Below the pieces are notes generated by a model. It searched no databases. It saw only the letters and a program-made list of their open reading frames with translations, and was not told the DNA's origin. A DNA stretch of 8,551 nt from positions 1 through 8,551 of the forward strand of contig JAKASN010000052.1 of NCBI GenBank assembly GCA_021819025.1, in the 5' to 3' direction. Numbering within the stretch: position 1 is the stretch's first letter; every line of letters begins with the position of its first letter. Position numbers and translations under genes: made by a program. Positions 1 to 5,553 of this stretch are shown here, piece after piece. Source of the DNA: Actinomycetes bacterium (lineage in GTDB: Bacteria > Actinomycetota > Acidimicrobiia > Acidimicrobiales > Acidimicrobiaceae).

Positions 1-181
1 CCGATCTTCCGTCCTGCTCGAGAATGAAAACCAGCCGGTCCCCCGCGTGGAGCTTGAGCGCCTTGACGAATGAGCGCGGCAGGCAAACCCCGAGGGTCTC
101 TGCTCTGTCGGTGCTGGACCTACGTCCGACCGTCACCAGCAAAGATCCATCGCGGCTCCGCTGGCGGATAGAGTGCGTCAT
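1..181 (-). CDS. AbrB/SpoVT-like DNA-binding protein, C-terminus cut by window
   Basis: The first 60 residues of a protein whose end lies outside the window. From about residue 14 it matches the swapped-hairpin AbrB/MazE-type domain: LLVTVGRR, then TLGVCLPRSFVKALKLHAGDRLVFILEQDG. The LPRSFVKAL...GDRL pattern is the family signature. Such dimers bind DNA as transition-state-type regulators or antitoxins. No toxin gene can be seen because the sequence ends. The ATG at 181 overlaps the stop of the Pro-rich gene (ATGA) and lacks its own Shine-Dalgarno, so it is probably translated by coupling. Confidence 0.75.
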   Translation of the reverse strand, partial: MTHSIRQRSRDGSLLVTVGRRSSTDRAETLGVCLPRSFVKALKLHAGDRLVFILEQDGRS

Positions 182-318
182 AGTATTAGTGGGCGTGAGG
201 GTCCCCATCCATCCCAAGGGTCCGAACTCATGGGGGGTTTCGGTGGTCGGGGATGGTTCACTGGGAGGGCGCCAGGACTCGCGGAGCAGTAGTCCGTCTT
301 AGGCTTCGTCTTGGTCAT
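178..318 (-). CDS. Pro-rich small protein (46 aa)
   Basis: A 46-residue Pro/Trp-rich protein beginning MTKTKPKTDYCSAS and ending WGPSRPLIL, with HPRPPKPPMSSDPWDGW in the middle. It is probably disordered. Evidence for translation: AGGAGG lies 7 bases before the ATG, the start overlaps the previous stop as TGATG, and the stop overlaps the AbrB-like start as ATGA. It may be a real peptide or mainly a leader that brings ribosomes to the next gene, which has no Shine-Dalgarno of its own. Confidence 0.55.
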   Translation of the reverse strand: MTKTKPKTDYCSASPGALPVNHPRPPKPPMSSDPWDGWGPSRPLIL

Positions 319-554
319 CACTCGACCTCCTGCGCCGCGTCGTGACACTCCACGACAATATAAGTGCTCTTTGGCCTGGCCATCCGCTTCGAATCGCGGA
401 ATGCTTTCGCCGCCTGAAGAGCGGCAGCCTTCGATGGGTAGTCACTGATGGATAATCGGTTGTCGAAGCCGAAGGTGTTCAGGTGCTCCCCGGTGACCCC
501 GGTCGCGTAAAGCACCCGCACCTCGAATCGGTGCCACTCGCGGTGATAGGTCAT
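318..554 (-). CDS. small hypothetical phage protein (78 aa)
   Basis: A 78-residue protein with an N-terminal strand region (HRFEVRVLYATGVTGEHL, FGFDNRLSI), an Ala/Lys helix (YPSKAAALQAAKAFRDSK), and a final strand (STYIVVECHD). The arrangement resembles the previous gene's strand-then-AAK-helix pattern, so the two may be distant relatives; I see no convincing sequence identity. GGGAGG lies 5 bases before the ATG, which overlaps the preceding stop (ATGA). The stop overlaps the next ATG by one base (TGATG). Function unknown. Confidence 0.7.
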   Translation of the reverse strand: MTYHREWHRFEVRVLYATGVTGEHLNTFGFDNRLSISDYPSKAAALQAAKAFRDSKRMARPKSTYIVVECHDAAQEVE

Positions 555-793
555 GCCATCCTCCCGGCCTCATCGATGGCCGCATCCTTGGCCGCGTGGA
601 GCGTCTGGGTGGATCCCTGGTGCAGGAACCGTGTCTTGCCCTCCACCGTCTCCATGACCTGGATTCCGTTACGGGTGACCCACCAGATGTACCGGGTCAG
701 GAATCCGCTTCGCCGTCCGGGGATCTTGCGCACGTGAAGTTCAAGGTCACCGTACCTGGCATCGCCAGGAGGTGTCCACTTGAGGCTGGTCAT
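551..793 (-). CDS. small hypothetical phage protein (80 aa)
   Basis: An 80-residue basic protein. It reads as several beta strands (GDLELHVRKI, RYIWWVTRNG, VMETVEGKTRFL) and a final helix rich in Ala (LHAAKDAAIDEAGRMA). This strand-then-helix layout is typical of short phage proteins of unknown role. The start is ATG at 793 (ATGA overlap), with GGGAG 8 bases upstream; a TTG at 799 is less likely. The stop overlaps the next ATG as ATGA. No catalytic or metal-binding motif is seen. Confidence 0.7.
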   Translation of the reverse strand: MTSLKWTPPGDARYGDLELHVRKIPGRRSGFLTRYIWWVTRNGIQVMETVEGKTRFLHQGSTQTLHAAKDAAIDEAGRMA

Positions 794-1122
794 GGACAAA
801 TCTCCCGGTATCGCCGAAGCAACGACTCAACATCCTGGTCGAACCGCCGGCCGTGGTTCATCCGGCCTGGCAGAAAGTGAACCAGTTCATGTGCAATGCT
901 ACTCGCCCGTACCACTGGTTCGCCATTCCAGTCGGGTTCGAGGAGACAAATAATGACGTGTCGATGATACTTGAAAGAGGCGACGTGCGCGTGAGCCACC
1001 TCGCCCGGAGCGTGACTGCATTGAGAGCCGGGAACTACCCGAACTGACTGATGCGTGGGAAACGTCGGGAGCAGTCTAATCATCGTCTCCGCGATTGACG
1101 TGGCTTCGACTTCGCCAATCAT
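790..1122 (-). CDS. SprT-like zinc metallopeptidase
   Basis: A 110-residue protein with the SprT/WLM-type zincin core: HELVH (H78, E79, H82), then NHGRRF with H90 as third ligand (H-E-x2-H-x7-H) and F94, followed by a helix ending LLRRYREIC. The N-terminal 70 residues form a strand-rich domain. SprT-like enzymes in other organisms degrade proteins cross-linked to DNA; many phage and prophage members are uncharacterised. The C-terminal zinc ribbon of bacterial SprT is absent here, although separate zinc-ribbon genes lie directly upstream. The start is firm: ATG at 1122 overlaps the previous stop (ATGA) and has GAAGGAGG 4 bases upstream. The stop overlaps the next ATG. All zinc ligands are intact. 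Confidence 0.8.
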   Translation of the reverse strand: MIGEVEATSIAETMIRLLPTFPTHQSVRVVPGSQCSHAPGEVAHAHVASFKYHRHVIICLLEPDWNGEPVVRASSIAHELVHFLPGRMNHGRRFDQDVESLLRRYREICP

Positions 1123-1406
1123 GGGCCCTCCTTCGGCACGAACTGGTGATCCTGGAAGGCAATCCCCGTGTCGCCGGTGTGGGTCGGGAATACGTAGCCG
1201 CGACCATCGACGCCGAACCCGGTGACCTCAGGACGGCCACAAAGAGCACAGACGCGCTCCTGTTCGCCGTTCATTGGCTCCTCCGTCTCCGGTCGAGCCC
1301 GACAACTGCTGGAGCCACACCAGAAGTAACAGTTGCACATCTCCTCCGTCGTCGCGCCCAACGTCTCTACCGGAAAACTGCACCAGGGACACGGCTCCTT
1401 TGTCAT
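1119..1406 (-). CDS. double zinc-ribbon protein, N-terminus Lar-like (95 aa)
   Basis: A 95-residue protein with two putative zinc modules. The first (6-35) has CPWC followed by CNCYFWCGSSSC, which recalls the CPFCG...C..CG layout of the Lar restriction-alleviation family, but the match is short and the spacing differs. The second (53-87) has VCALCGRPE (C53, C56) and later histidines (H76, H87) that may complete a site. The start overlaps the preceding stop as ATGA, with GAGGG 7 bases upstream. Its 3' end carries the strong GAAGGAGG for the SprT-like gene. No counter-restriction activity can be claimed from this evidence. Confidence 0.7.
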   Translation of the reverse strand: MTKEPCPWCSFPVETLGATTEEMCNCYFWCGSSSCRARPETEEPMNGEQERVCALCGRPEVTGFGVDGRGYVFPTHTGDTGIAFQDHQFVPKEGP

Positions 1407-1771
1407 GGATTCGCCCTCACTGCCTTCTCGGCTTCATCTCGGGACCAGCCCAGTTCGCAGAGATTCCTGACCCTTGTCTCCTGCGACTGGGACAGGGCCT
1501 CCAGAACCGGCTGCTTCGGATACCTGTCGGCCATCGACGGGTGGACGAAGTATCCGCTCTCCGAACCGCGAACGTTCACTGGACCCTTCCCGTTCCACTT
1601 CCGGCACGGACAGTCGCCGACGCCGTAGATGCCGGCAGCCGAACATCGGTTGCGGCGAACCTTCGGGTGGTTCCAGGCACCCCAACAGTGGCTATGTCCG
1701 CAGTCACGACAGTATTCGTTCCCGTGCTCATCGAAGAGGTAGTCCTCGGAAGGCCCTTGCTCGGCGGTCAT
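1403..1771 (-). CDS. zinc-binding protein with UBA-like C-terminal segment (122 aa)
   Basis: A 122-residue protein. The centre is Cys/His-rich: YCRDCGHSHCWGAWNH (C21, C24, H26, C29, H35), then C43, and CPCRKW (C54, C56). The spacing C-x2-C-x-H ... C ... C-x-C-x2-W is frequent in small phage proteins and could bind one or two zinc ions. The last 25 residues, NLCELGWSRDEAEKAV and what follows, resemble the first two helices of UBA or RuvA-C-terminal-type hairpins. The start is ATG at 1771, 45 bases after the preceding stop, with no clear Shine-Dalgarno. A TTG directly before it is possible. The stop overlaps the next ATG (ATGA). Function unknown. Confidence 0.7.
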   Translation of the reverse strand: MTAEQGPSEDYLFDEHGNEYCRDCGHSHCWGAWNHPKVRRNRCSAAGIYGVGDCPCRKWNGKGPVNVRGSESGYFVHPSMADRYPKQPVLEALSQSQETRVRNLCELGWSRDEAEKAVRANP

Positions 1772-1816
1772 CAAAAGACCACAGCCGCCGAACCTTATAA
1801 AGCCTGGCTGGCCGTG

Positions 1817-2224
1817 CTAATCCGTCTCAGGATTGAGGACTTTCTGCGCGTCCTCTAGCATCTTGTTCGCCCGGCGCATCCGCACCTCGAACTCCTGCAG
1901 CCGCCACTTCATCGCGTCCCGTTCCCTGACGATGGCTTTCTCTAGCAACGAATCCCGTTCAGTTCGAGTCGCGAGCAGTTCCGAGTTGAGGCTCGCGTTG
2001 ACTGATTCGAGCTTGTGGATGGATGCGATGCTGTTCATCGCATCAACGATCGCCGTGGCATCCTCCAACGACCAGACTTCTCCAAGGATGATGTCCTCGG
2101 GTTCTAGATCCACCTTCAACTTGACCTTTCGTTCCCGGTCTTTGATGATCCACTCGATAGCGTGTTCGCCGTCCGGGGTCTTTTCCCAAGCAGACTCGGC
2201 GAGGTAGAACCTGGATTCGGTCAT
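1817..2224 (-). CDS. coiled-coil hypothetical protein (135 aa)
   Basis: A 135-residue protein with an N-terminal domain of about 65 residues (strand-rich and acidic, for example AIEWIIKDRERKVKLKVDL) and a long charged coiled coil from about residue 66 to 128. The coil is rich in Glu, Arg and Leu heptads (SLLEKAIVRERDAMKW, RMRRANKMLEDAQ). There are no cysteines. The start is ATG at 2224, with AAGGA 6 bases upstream and an ATGA overlap with the HNH stop. A TTG at 2230 is less likely. I do not recognise the family. An oligomeric structural or scaffold-like role is possible. Confidence 0.75.
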   Translation of the reverse strand: MTESRFYLAESAWEKTPDGEHAIEWIIKDRERKVKLKVDLEPEDIILGEVWSLEDATAIVDAMNSIASIHKLESVNASLNSELLATRTERDSLLEKAIVRERDAMKWRLQEFEVRMRRANKMLEDAQKVLNPETD

Positions 2225-2943
2225 TTCCAATCCTTTATTCGAGACAATAGTGTCGAGTCATGACACCATGGAACATCACCCAACCCCCCTCCGCCATACT
2301 CGTTGTCTCCAGGACCAACAAACGGCTCGTAATCATAAGGATGTATCAACCTGTCGAATATGCCTGGTGAATGTTCATACCTGCGATGACACTTACGACA
2401 CAATAGTACGCCGTTGGTCTCCACCGCAGCCCATTCCGGCCAGATTCTCACCGGATAAATGTGGTGGGCGTCCAACGATTTAGATCCGCCGCACAACCAA
2501 CAGATGCCACCAAATTTCTTGTGTATTTTTCTAACCCATCTTTTTACATCGAGTCTGAGCCGGACGGCTTCTATGCCCACGACTTTCCCCCCGCGCCACA
2601 TTGGTGATGCCGGTCCGGTCGGACGTCGTTTGGCTGCGTCCGACATCTTCTTTCTAGCCGCCTCATCATGTTTGGGTCCGACGTATATCCGTGGATCCGT
2701 TGCATGGGTCTTGCCAAGATTCCACGGTGGTTTGGTGGCCTTTCTGCCCCGCATAGCCACGGACTGTTTGGCCCTGACTTCTAAGGAAATCTTTTTGCCC
2801 CGCTCTTTGAGTCCGTAAAACCGTACCCGCACATCACTTTCCTTGGTCAATCCCTTATTCCATGGGCTGATGCCGAGTCTTAATTTGTGGCCCCGAACGA
2901 TTCCGGCCGTTCCGTGTTCCACATGGTAACGAGCAGCACACAC
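2221..2943 (-). CDS. NUMOD3/HNH homing-type endonuclease
   Basis: At least 240 residues counted from GTG 2943; the protein probably begins up to 41 codons further upstream. The order is a zinc finger cut by this start, then NUMOD3-like DNA-binding motifs (SPWNKGLTKESDVRV at 26-40 and PPWNLGKT at 72-79), the linker motif SPMWRGGK (113-120), and an HNH nuclease domain. That domain has CWLC (C148, C151), DAHH (H160, H161), N177, and CRKCH (C182, C185, H186). The four cysteines bind structural zinc; H160/H161, N177 and H186 form the beta-beta-alpha metal site. A 50-residue Gly-rich tail follows. Free-standing enzymes of this kind spread by cutting DNA that lacks them. The stretch is visibly A+T-richer than its neighbours. 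Its last codons hold AAGGA for the next gene, whose ATG overlaps the stop as ATGA. Confidence 0.88.
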   Translation of the reverse strand: MCAARYHVEHGTAGIVRGHKLRLGISPWNKGLTKESDVRVRFYGLKERGKKISLEVRAKQSVAMRGRKATKPPWNLGKTHATDPRIYVGPKHDEAARKKMSDAAKRRPTGPASPMWRGGKVVGIEAVRLRLDVKRWVRKIHKKFGGICWLCGGSKSLDAHHIYPVRIWPEWAAVETNGVLLCRKCHRRYEHSPGIFDRLIHPYDYEPFVGPGDNEYGGGGLGDVPWCHDSTLLSRIKDWK

Positions 2944-3066
2944 CCCACTGCAATATTTTCTGAGTCTTCCCCCGAGAGCACGATATGTGAAGCGACGACC
3001 ACATTGAAGACAATCCGTCTCGATTGGCAGACGGATGTGACGGATTGTTCCTTTCTTCCCTGACGT
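2944..3066 (-). other. in-frame coding extension of the HNH gene (zinc finger)
   Basis: The HNH reading frame stays open upstream of its first canonical start (GTG 2943) to a TAA at 3072. The added residues carry DCLQCGRRF and RKYCSG, which with the VC that begins the shorter reading completes C-x2-C-x16-C-x3-C. This is a common N-terminal treble-clef-type finger of phage HNH proteins. The pattern runs across position 2943, so the real protein very probably starts upstream. Candidate non-standard starts are ACG 3066, ATC 3045, ATC 3036 and CTG 3030. Confidence 0.65.
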
Positions 3067-3074
3067 TTTTTACG

Positions 3075-3081
3075 CCTCCTT
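3075..3081 (-). promoter_or_regulatory. perfect Shine-Dalgarno without a canonical start codon
   Basis: AAGGAGG, close to the full anti-16S complement, lies 7 bases after the stop codon of the membrane-protein gene. The bases that follow hold no ATG, GTG or TTG at a usable distance in any frame. In the HNH reading frame the codon 8 bases away is ACG (3066). It either serves a non-standard start of the HNH gene or is left over from the gene that stood here before the HNH element arrived. Confidence 0.55.
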
Positions 3082-3088
3082 CAATGGG

Positions 3089-3301
3089 TCAGTGATAATA
3101 CAGGTGAGCGACCGTGTCAACGAGTCCGCCCAGGGAGCCGACCAACCCGACCAGGAACAAGATTCGGTCTGCGAGGCTTGGCGACATCACCACGCCCGCG
3201 CCGGCCGCCAGGGTCGACGCTATCAGTCCGTAAGCGACATGCGTCCGCCCGTGCCTGAAATCCTGGACCCACTGTTGCCAGTTCTGGGCTGCGAGGCTCA
3301 T
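3089..3301 (-). CDS. small two-helix membrane protein, possibly holin-like (70 aa)
   Basis: A 70-residue protein with a charged N-terminus (about 1-20) and two predicted membrane helices, near residues 21-39 (HVAYGLIASTLAAGAGVVM) and 44-68, separated by a short polar turn. It ends in HLYYH. Size and layout fit small phage holins or inner-membrane accessory proteins, but no endolysin gene is seen beside it, so the holin label is only a possibility. The Shine-Dalgarno before the ATG at 3301 is weak. It follows the longest non-coding gap in this part of the operon and may be the first gene of a separate transcript. Confidence 0.65.
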   Translation of the reverse strand: MSLAAQNWQQWVQDFRHGRTHVAYGLIASTLAAGAGVVMSPSLADRILFLVGLVGSLGGLVDTVAHLYYH

Positions 3302-3375
3302 GCGTTCAATCGCCGCGAGGAACGACGCTCAGGTCGGTATTGATCTACCAGAAGATGAACGACCCGAACACACTA

Positions 3376-3397
3376 CGCGGCAAACTACACAGCCGCG
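3376..3397. other. short inverted repeat in the gap after the nuclease gene
   Basis: CGCGGC and GCCGCG form a perfect 6-base-pair stem around a 10-base loop, in the 100-base gap (3302-3401) between the nuclease stop and the next ATG. No run of T follows on the minus strand, so it is not a standard intrinsic terminator. It could slow transcription or protect mRNA ends, or be chance in G+C-rich DNA. I see nothing else in this gap. Confidence 0.25.
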
Positions 3398-3401
3398 CCG
3401 G

Positions 3402-4172
3402 TTATATTAGGGCCACGAAGCCTGGCTCGACCGGATACGCCGGGCAGTTCCCGTCGTACCGGAACGTGCACCGGCTGCACCAGTTTCCTGTACTCGGTGC
3501 GAACTCGCCAGCAGCGATGCCGTTGACCACCGACTGGTAAGTATCTATCACCGCCCGGACACGCTCCGGCGTTCGAGGTGGTACGTCGTAGACCCGGCCC
3601 GTTCGCAGCGAATGGAGGCTGAGCAGTCCGACCTTTTCCCCTGGATGCGATGCCTCGTAGAGGGCCTGGTAAACCGTTAGCTGGTCGCTCTTTTCCGCAT
3701 CCGACGGCCCAAGTTGCTTCGAAGTCTTGTAATCCAGAATACCCACCCTGCCGTCCGGCAGCCGATCCACCCGGTCGATGACGCCGTGCAACGGCACGGA
3801 AAGCCCATCGACCCCCCCGAAGAGTTCCACTTCGACCGCGGCGATTGCCGGCGGCGCCGCCTCGAGTTGTCCATGCAGGCGCTTGACCATAGCGACCGCC
3901 TCGTCGTAAGCCTTGTACTCCTCTTCCTGCGTTCGGAATCCGCCACGAACCCACCGCTCGTTCAGCGCACCCATGGCCGACTCGAGCGATGGTAGTTGAC
4001 CCTTCATCAGTCCGACACCCAGGTGTTCGCAGGCGAAGTGGACCGATCGGCCAAGGCTGAAGTAACTGCGTTCGCCCTCGGAGAGCCCATCGAGGCGGGT
4101 CAGCTTCCAGCGCCAGCTACACTCGAGGTAGGTGGACGCGCTGCTGTTGCTCAGTCGGTTAAGGCCCGTCAT
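3402..4172 (-). CDS. PD-(D/E)XK nuclease, Cas4/RecB-like (PDDEXK_1)
   Basis: A 256-residue nuclease of the Cas4/RecB-nuclease group (PF12705-type). It begins with the typical LSNSSASTYLECSWRWKL box. Catalytic landmarks follow in order: H45 in GRSVHFACEH, D133 in GVIDRVDRL, the D147-Y148-K149 core in GILDYKTSK, and QLTVYQAL (Q164-x3-Y168). Four cysteines are placed as in the iron-sulfur members: C18 in the first box and C232, C235 and C243 in WCSRCTFRYDGNCPAY. Family enzymes cut or resect DNA ends. Phage copies may act in recombination, replication or host-DNA breakdown. I see no helicase partner here and no CRISPR genes. The start is ATG at 4172, just inside the end of the previous gene. All key residues are present, so it should be active. 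Confidence 0.9.
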   Translation of the reverse strand: MTGLNRLSNSSASTYLECSWRWKLTRLDGLSEGERSYFSLGRSVHFACEHLGVGLMKGQLPSLESAMGALNERWVRGGFRTQEEEYKAYDEAVAMVKRLHGQLEAAPPAIAAVEVELFGGVDGLSVPLHGVIDRVDRLPDGRVGILDYKTSKQLGPSDAEKSDQLTVYQALYEASHPGEKVGLLSLHSLRTGRVYDVPPRTPERVRAVIDTYQSVVNGIAAGEFAPSTGNWCSRCTFRYDGNCPAYPVEPGFVALI

Positions 4173-4362
4173 CAAAACACCCGCAGGAACTCAGCCACCG
4201 ACCCCCGTGAAGTGGGTCGAACAATGCCAGCCAATCAGGCTCCACCGGCGCTCTCCAGACAGAGGAGATGAACTCGATGTAATGGTCGTCAACGACACCG
4301 CATTCGATGCCGCATCCTCCACAGAACAGCGGTTCTCCAAGCACGGGCTGTCTAGGTTTCAC
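4159..4362 (-). CDS. small Cys-rich protein (67 aa)
   Basis: A 67-residue protein with an N-terminal FCGGCGIEC cluster and a C-terminal SSCGCF pair, which together could hold one zinc ion. Between them is a mixed hydrophobic stretch (HYIEFISSVWRAP). The start is one of two in-frame GTG codons. I prefer 4362 because GGAG lies 5 bases before it; GTG at 4368 would add two residues. It overlaps the gene before it by 11 bases and the nuclease gene after it by 14. Function is not recognised. Confidence 0.6.
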   Translation of the reverse strand: MKPRQPVLGEPLFCGGCGIECGVVDDHYIEFISSVWRAPVEPDWLALFDPLHGGRWLSSCGCFDDGP

Positions 4363-5107
4363 TGTCACTCCATAGGCCCGGCGCGACCTGAGCCGCGTTC
4401 GACATGATCCACTCCTTCACCTGAGAACGCGCCAGCGATATCCACTCCGGCGATAGCGGCTCGATGACCGGGTTGCAGTCGACCTCGAAGAGCCGGAAGA
4501 GGTTGTGTGCCTCGCCGAGCGTGTCGGCGTGTCTGGCCTCGGGATAGTGGAGGTGTGCCTTGACCCCAAGGTTGTACGCCCATCGGCTGATTCGGATGTC
4601 GAGATTGTGCCATCCGCCGGGGTCCCAGTTTGGTTCGTGCGTTTGCTGGAATTGACGACTGAACTTGGTCGTGGAGAGACAGAATGCGTCGGCGAACCTG
4701 TCGCCTCGCCGACCCCAGCGGAATCCCTTATCCGCGGTCTCGACACGCCAAGCATAATACGGAAGATGGTGCGCGACGCAAATCACCTGGTTGTCAGTTC
4801 CGGGGACTATAACGCCGAAACACTTGTGCAGCTCGTACGCCTGTTGGCAAACAGGCTGTTCGCACGCCTCCATCTCCGCAAGCTTACGAAGCGTTGACGA
4901 TACGTCCTGCTCGAAAACCATCAGGTCATCCTGTCCCCACAGGCGCTTGACCGTCCGTTCATACGGATGGTTCGTGTCGGCTCGATCCGCAGTGCACTCA
5001 ACCTCCGTTACCGTATAGGTCTCCCTGGCTTTATCAAGGAAGCGCCGCGCATCCTGCTGCCGCACGGCATATTTCGGCAACGGACTGTAGGGATAGATTA
5101 TCTGCAT
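4352..5107 (-). CDS. hypothetical protein, possible glycosyltransferase-like fold (251 aa)
   Basis: A 251-residue soluble protein starting MQIIYPYSPLPKYAV. It contains LMVFEQDV (E66, D68), a nearby pair of cysteines (C82, C87), and a later segment WHNLDIRISRWAYNLGVKAHLHYPEARH with D170, H185, H187 and H193. An acidic metal-binding motif followed by a D...L..G...H.H.....H pattern recalls phage-encoded glycosyltransferase-like proteins. The match is loose, and I treat it as a hypothesis only. The start is ATG at 5107, overlapping the previous stop as TGATG. A TTG at 5110 directly before it is a less likely alternative. The gene ends in TAG inside the next gene. No signal peptide or membrane segment is visible. 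Confidence 0.7.
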   Translation of the reverse strand: MQIIYPYSPLPKYAVRQQDARRFLDKARETYTVTEVECTADRADTNHPYERTVKRLWGQDDLMVFEQDVSSTLRKLAEMEACEQPVCQQAYELHKCFGVIVPGTDNQVICVAHHLPYYAWRVETADKGFRWGRRGDRFADAFCLSTTKFSRQFQQTHEPNWDPGGWHNLDIRISRWAYNLGVKAHLHYPEARHADTLGEAHNLFRLFEVDCNPVIEPLSPEWISLARSQVKEWIMSNAAQVAPGLWSDSET

Positions 5108-5553
5108 CAACCGTACCTGGCCAACATCGCGAGGGCAAACTTATCGGCGTCGTGCTCGAGTTCGGCGTCCTGCGCCTCCCACTCTTCCGGGTTTCTGTTG
5201 AGCGCCTCGATCTCAATTGTCGGATCGAATTGCTCCGGCCACCTGCCAGACTGGTCCTGCCACGCGTGCCGGTGCTCGTGGGCCAGAATGTAAATGACGA
5301 ACTGCCTCCAATCCTGACAGACTACGTCACCGATGTATCCGGGCGTGTCACCATGGTCAACGACGCGGGGAAAATGACGCGGCATCCAGAGGAGAATGCT
5401 CCGGTGTTTTCCGTAAACATAACGGCCATATGGGCTCCTACCCGACAACCACTTCACGTGGATCGGCAATTCCGGCGCGCCACGCGGCTTGACCAGCATC
5501 GCGATGCCGTCGATCGCCGCCGTGTCGTAGGTCGTGCTATTCGAAGCGATCAC
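5107..5553 (-). CDS. HExxH zinc metallopeptidase-like protein
   Basis: A 148-residue protein with a zincin motif, AHEHRHAWQ (H92, E93, H96), in a hydrophobic helix (FVIYILAHEHRH). About 35 residues later comes an acidic segment, ELEHDADKFA (E131, E133, H134, D137), which probably supplies the third zinc ligand as in gluzincins of M48-like arrangement (E...AD..A). The N-terminal half reads as beta strands. The protein is small and lacks a signal peptide or membrane helix, so it probably acts in the cytoplasm. The start is GTG at 5553, which overlaps the preceding stop as GTGA. An upstream extension to 5901 is open but only mirrors the nucleotidyltransferase gene in another frame. The target is unknown. 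It is not related in detail to the SprT-like protein at 790-1122. Confidence 0.7.
   Translation of the reverse strand: MIASNSTTYDTAAIDGIAMLVKPRGAPELPIHVKWLSGRSPYGRYVYGKHRSILLWMPRHFPRVVDHGDTPGYIGDVVCQDWRQFVIYILAHEHRHAWQDQSGRWPEQFDPTIEIEALNRNPEEWEAQDAELEHDADKFALAMLARYG

Noticed and set aside
1772..1816. Possible promoter or short GGTC/GACC hairpin in the 45-base gap before the 122-residue zinc protein.
   Set aside because: There is a TTTATAAGG stretch but no convincing -35 partner, and the stem is only 4 bases.
1095..1858. Long plus-strand open frames of 177 and 194 codons (1095-1628 and 1274-1858).
   Set aside because: They lie antisense to minus-strand genes with ATGA overlaps, ribosome sites and Cys/His motifs. 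Their translations are Arg/Ser/Pro-rich with no recognisable domain, typical of shadows in G+C-rich DNA.
2944..3088. Group I intron or other self-splicing element carrying the HNH gene.
   Set aside because: The flanking genes are complete with their own starts and stops, so no host gene is interrupted, and the space before the HNH frame is too short for an intron core.
3385..3954. A 189-codon minus-strand frame inside the nuclease gene.
   Set aside because: It is Gly/Arg-rich and lies wholly inside the frame that shows all PD-(D/E)XK motifs.
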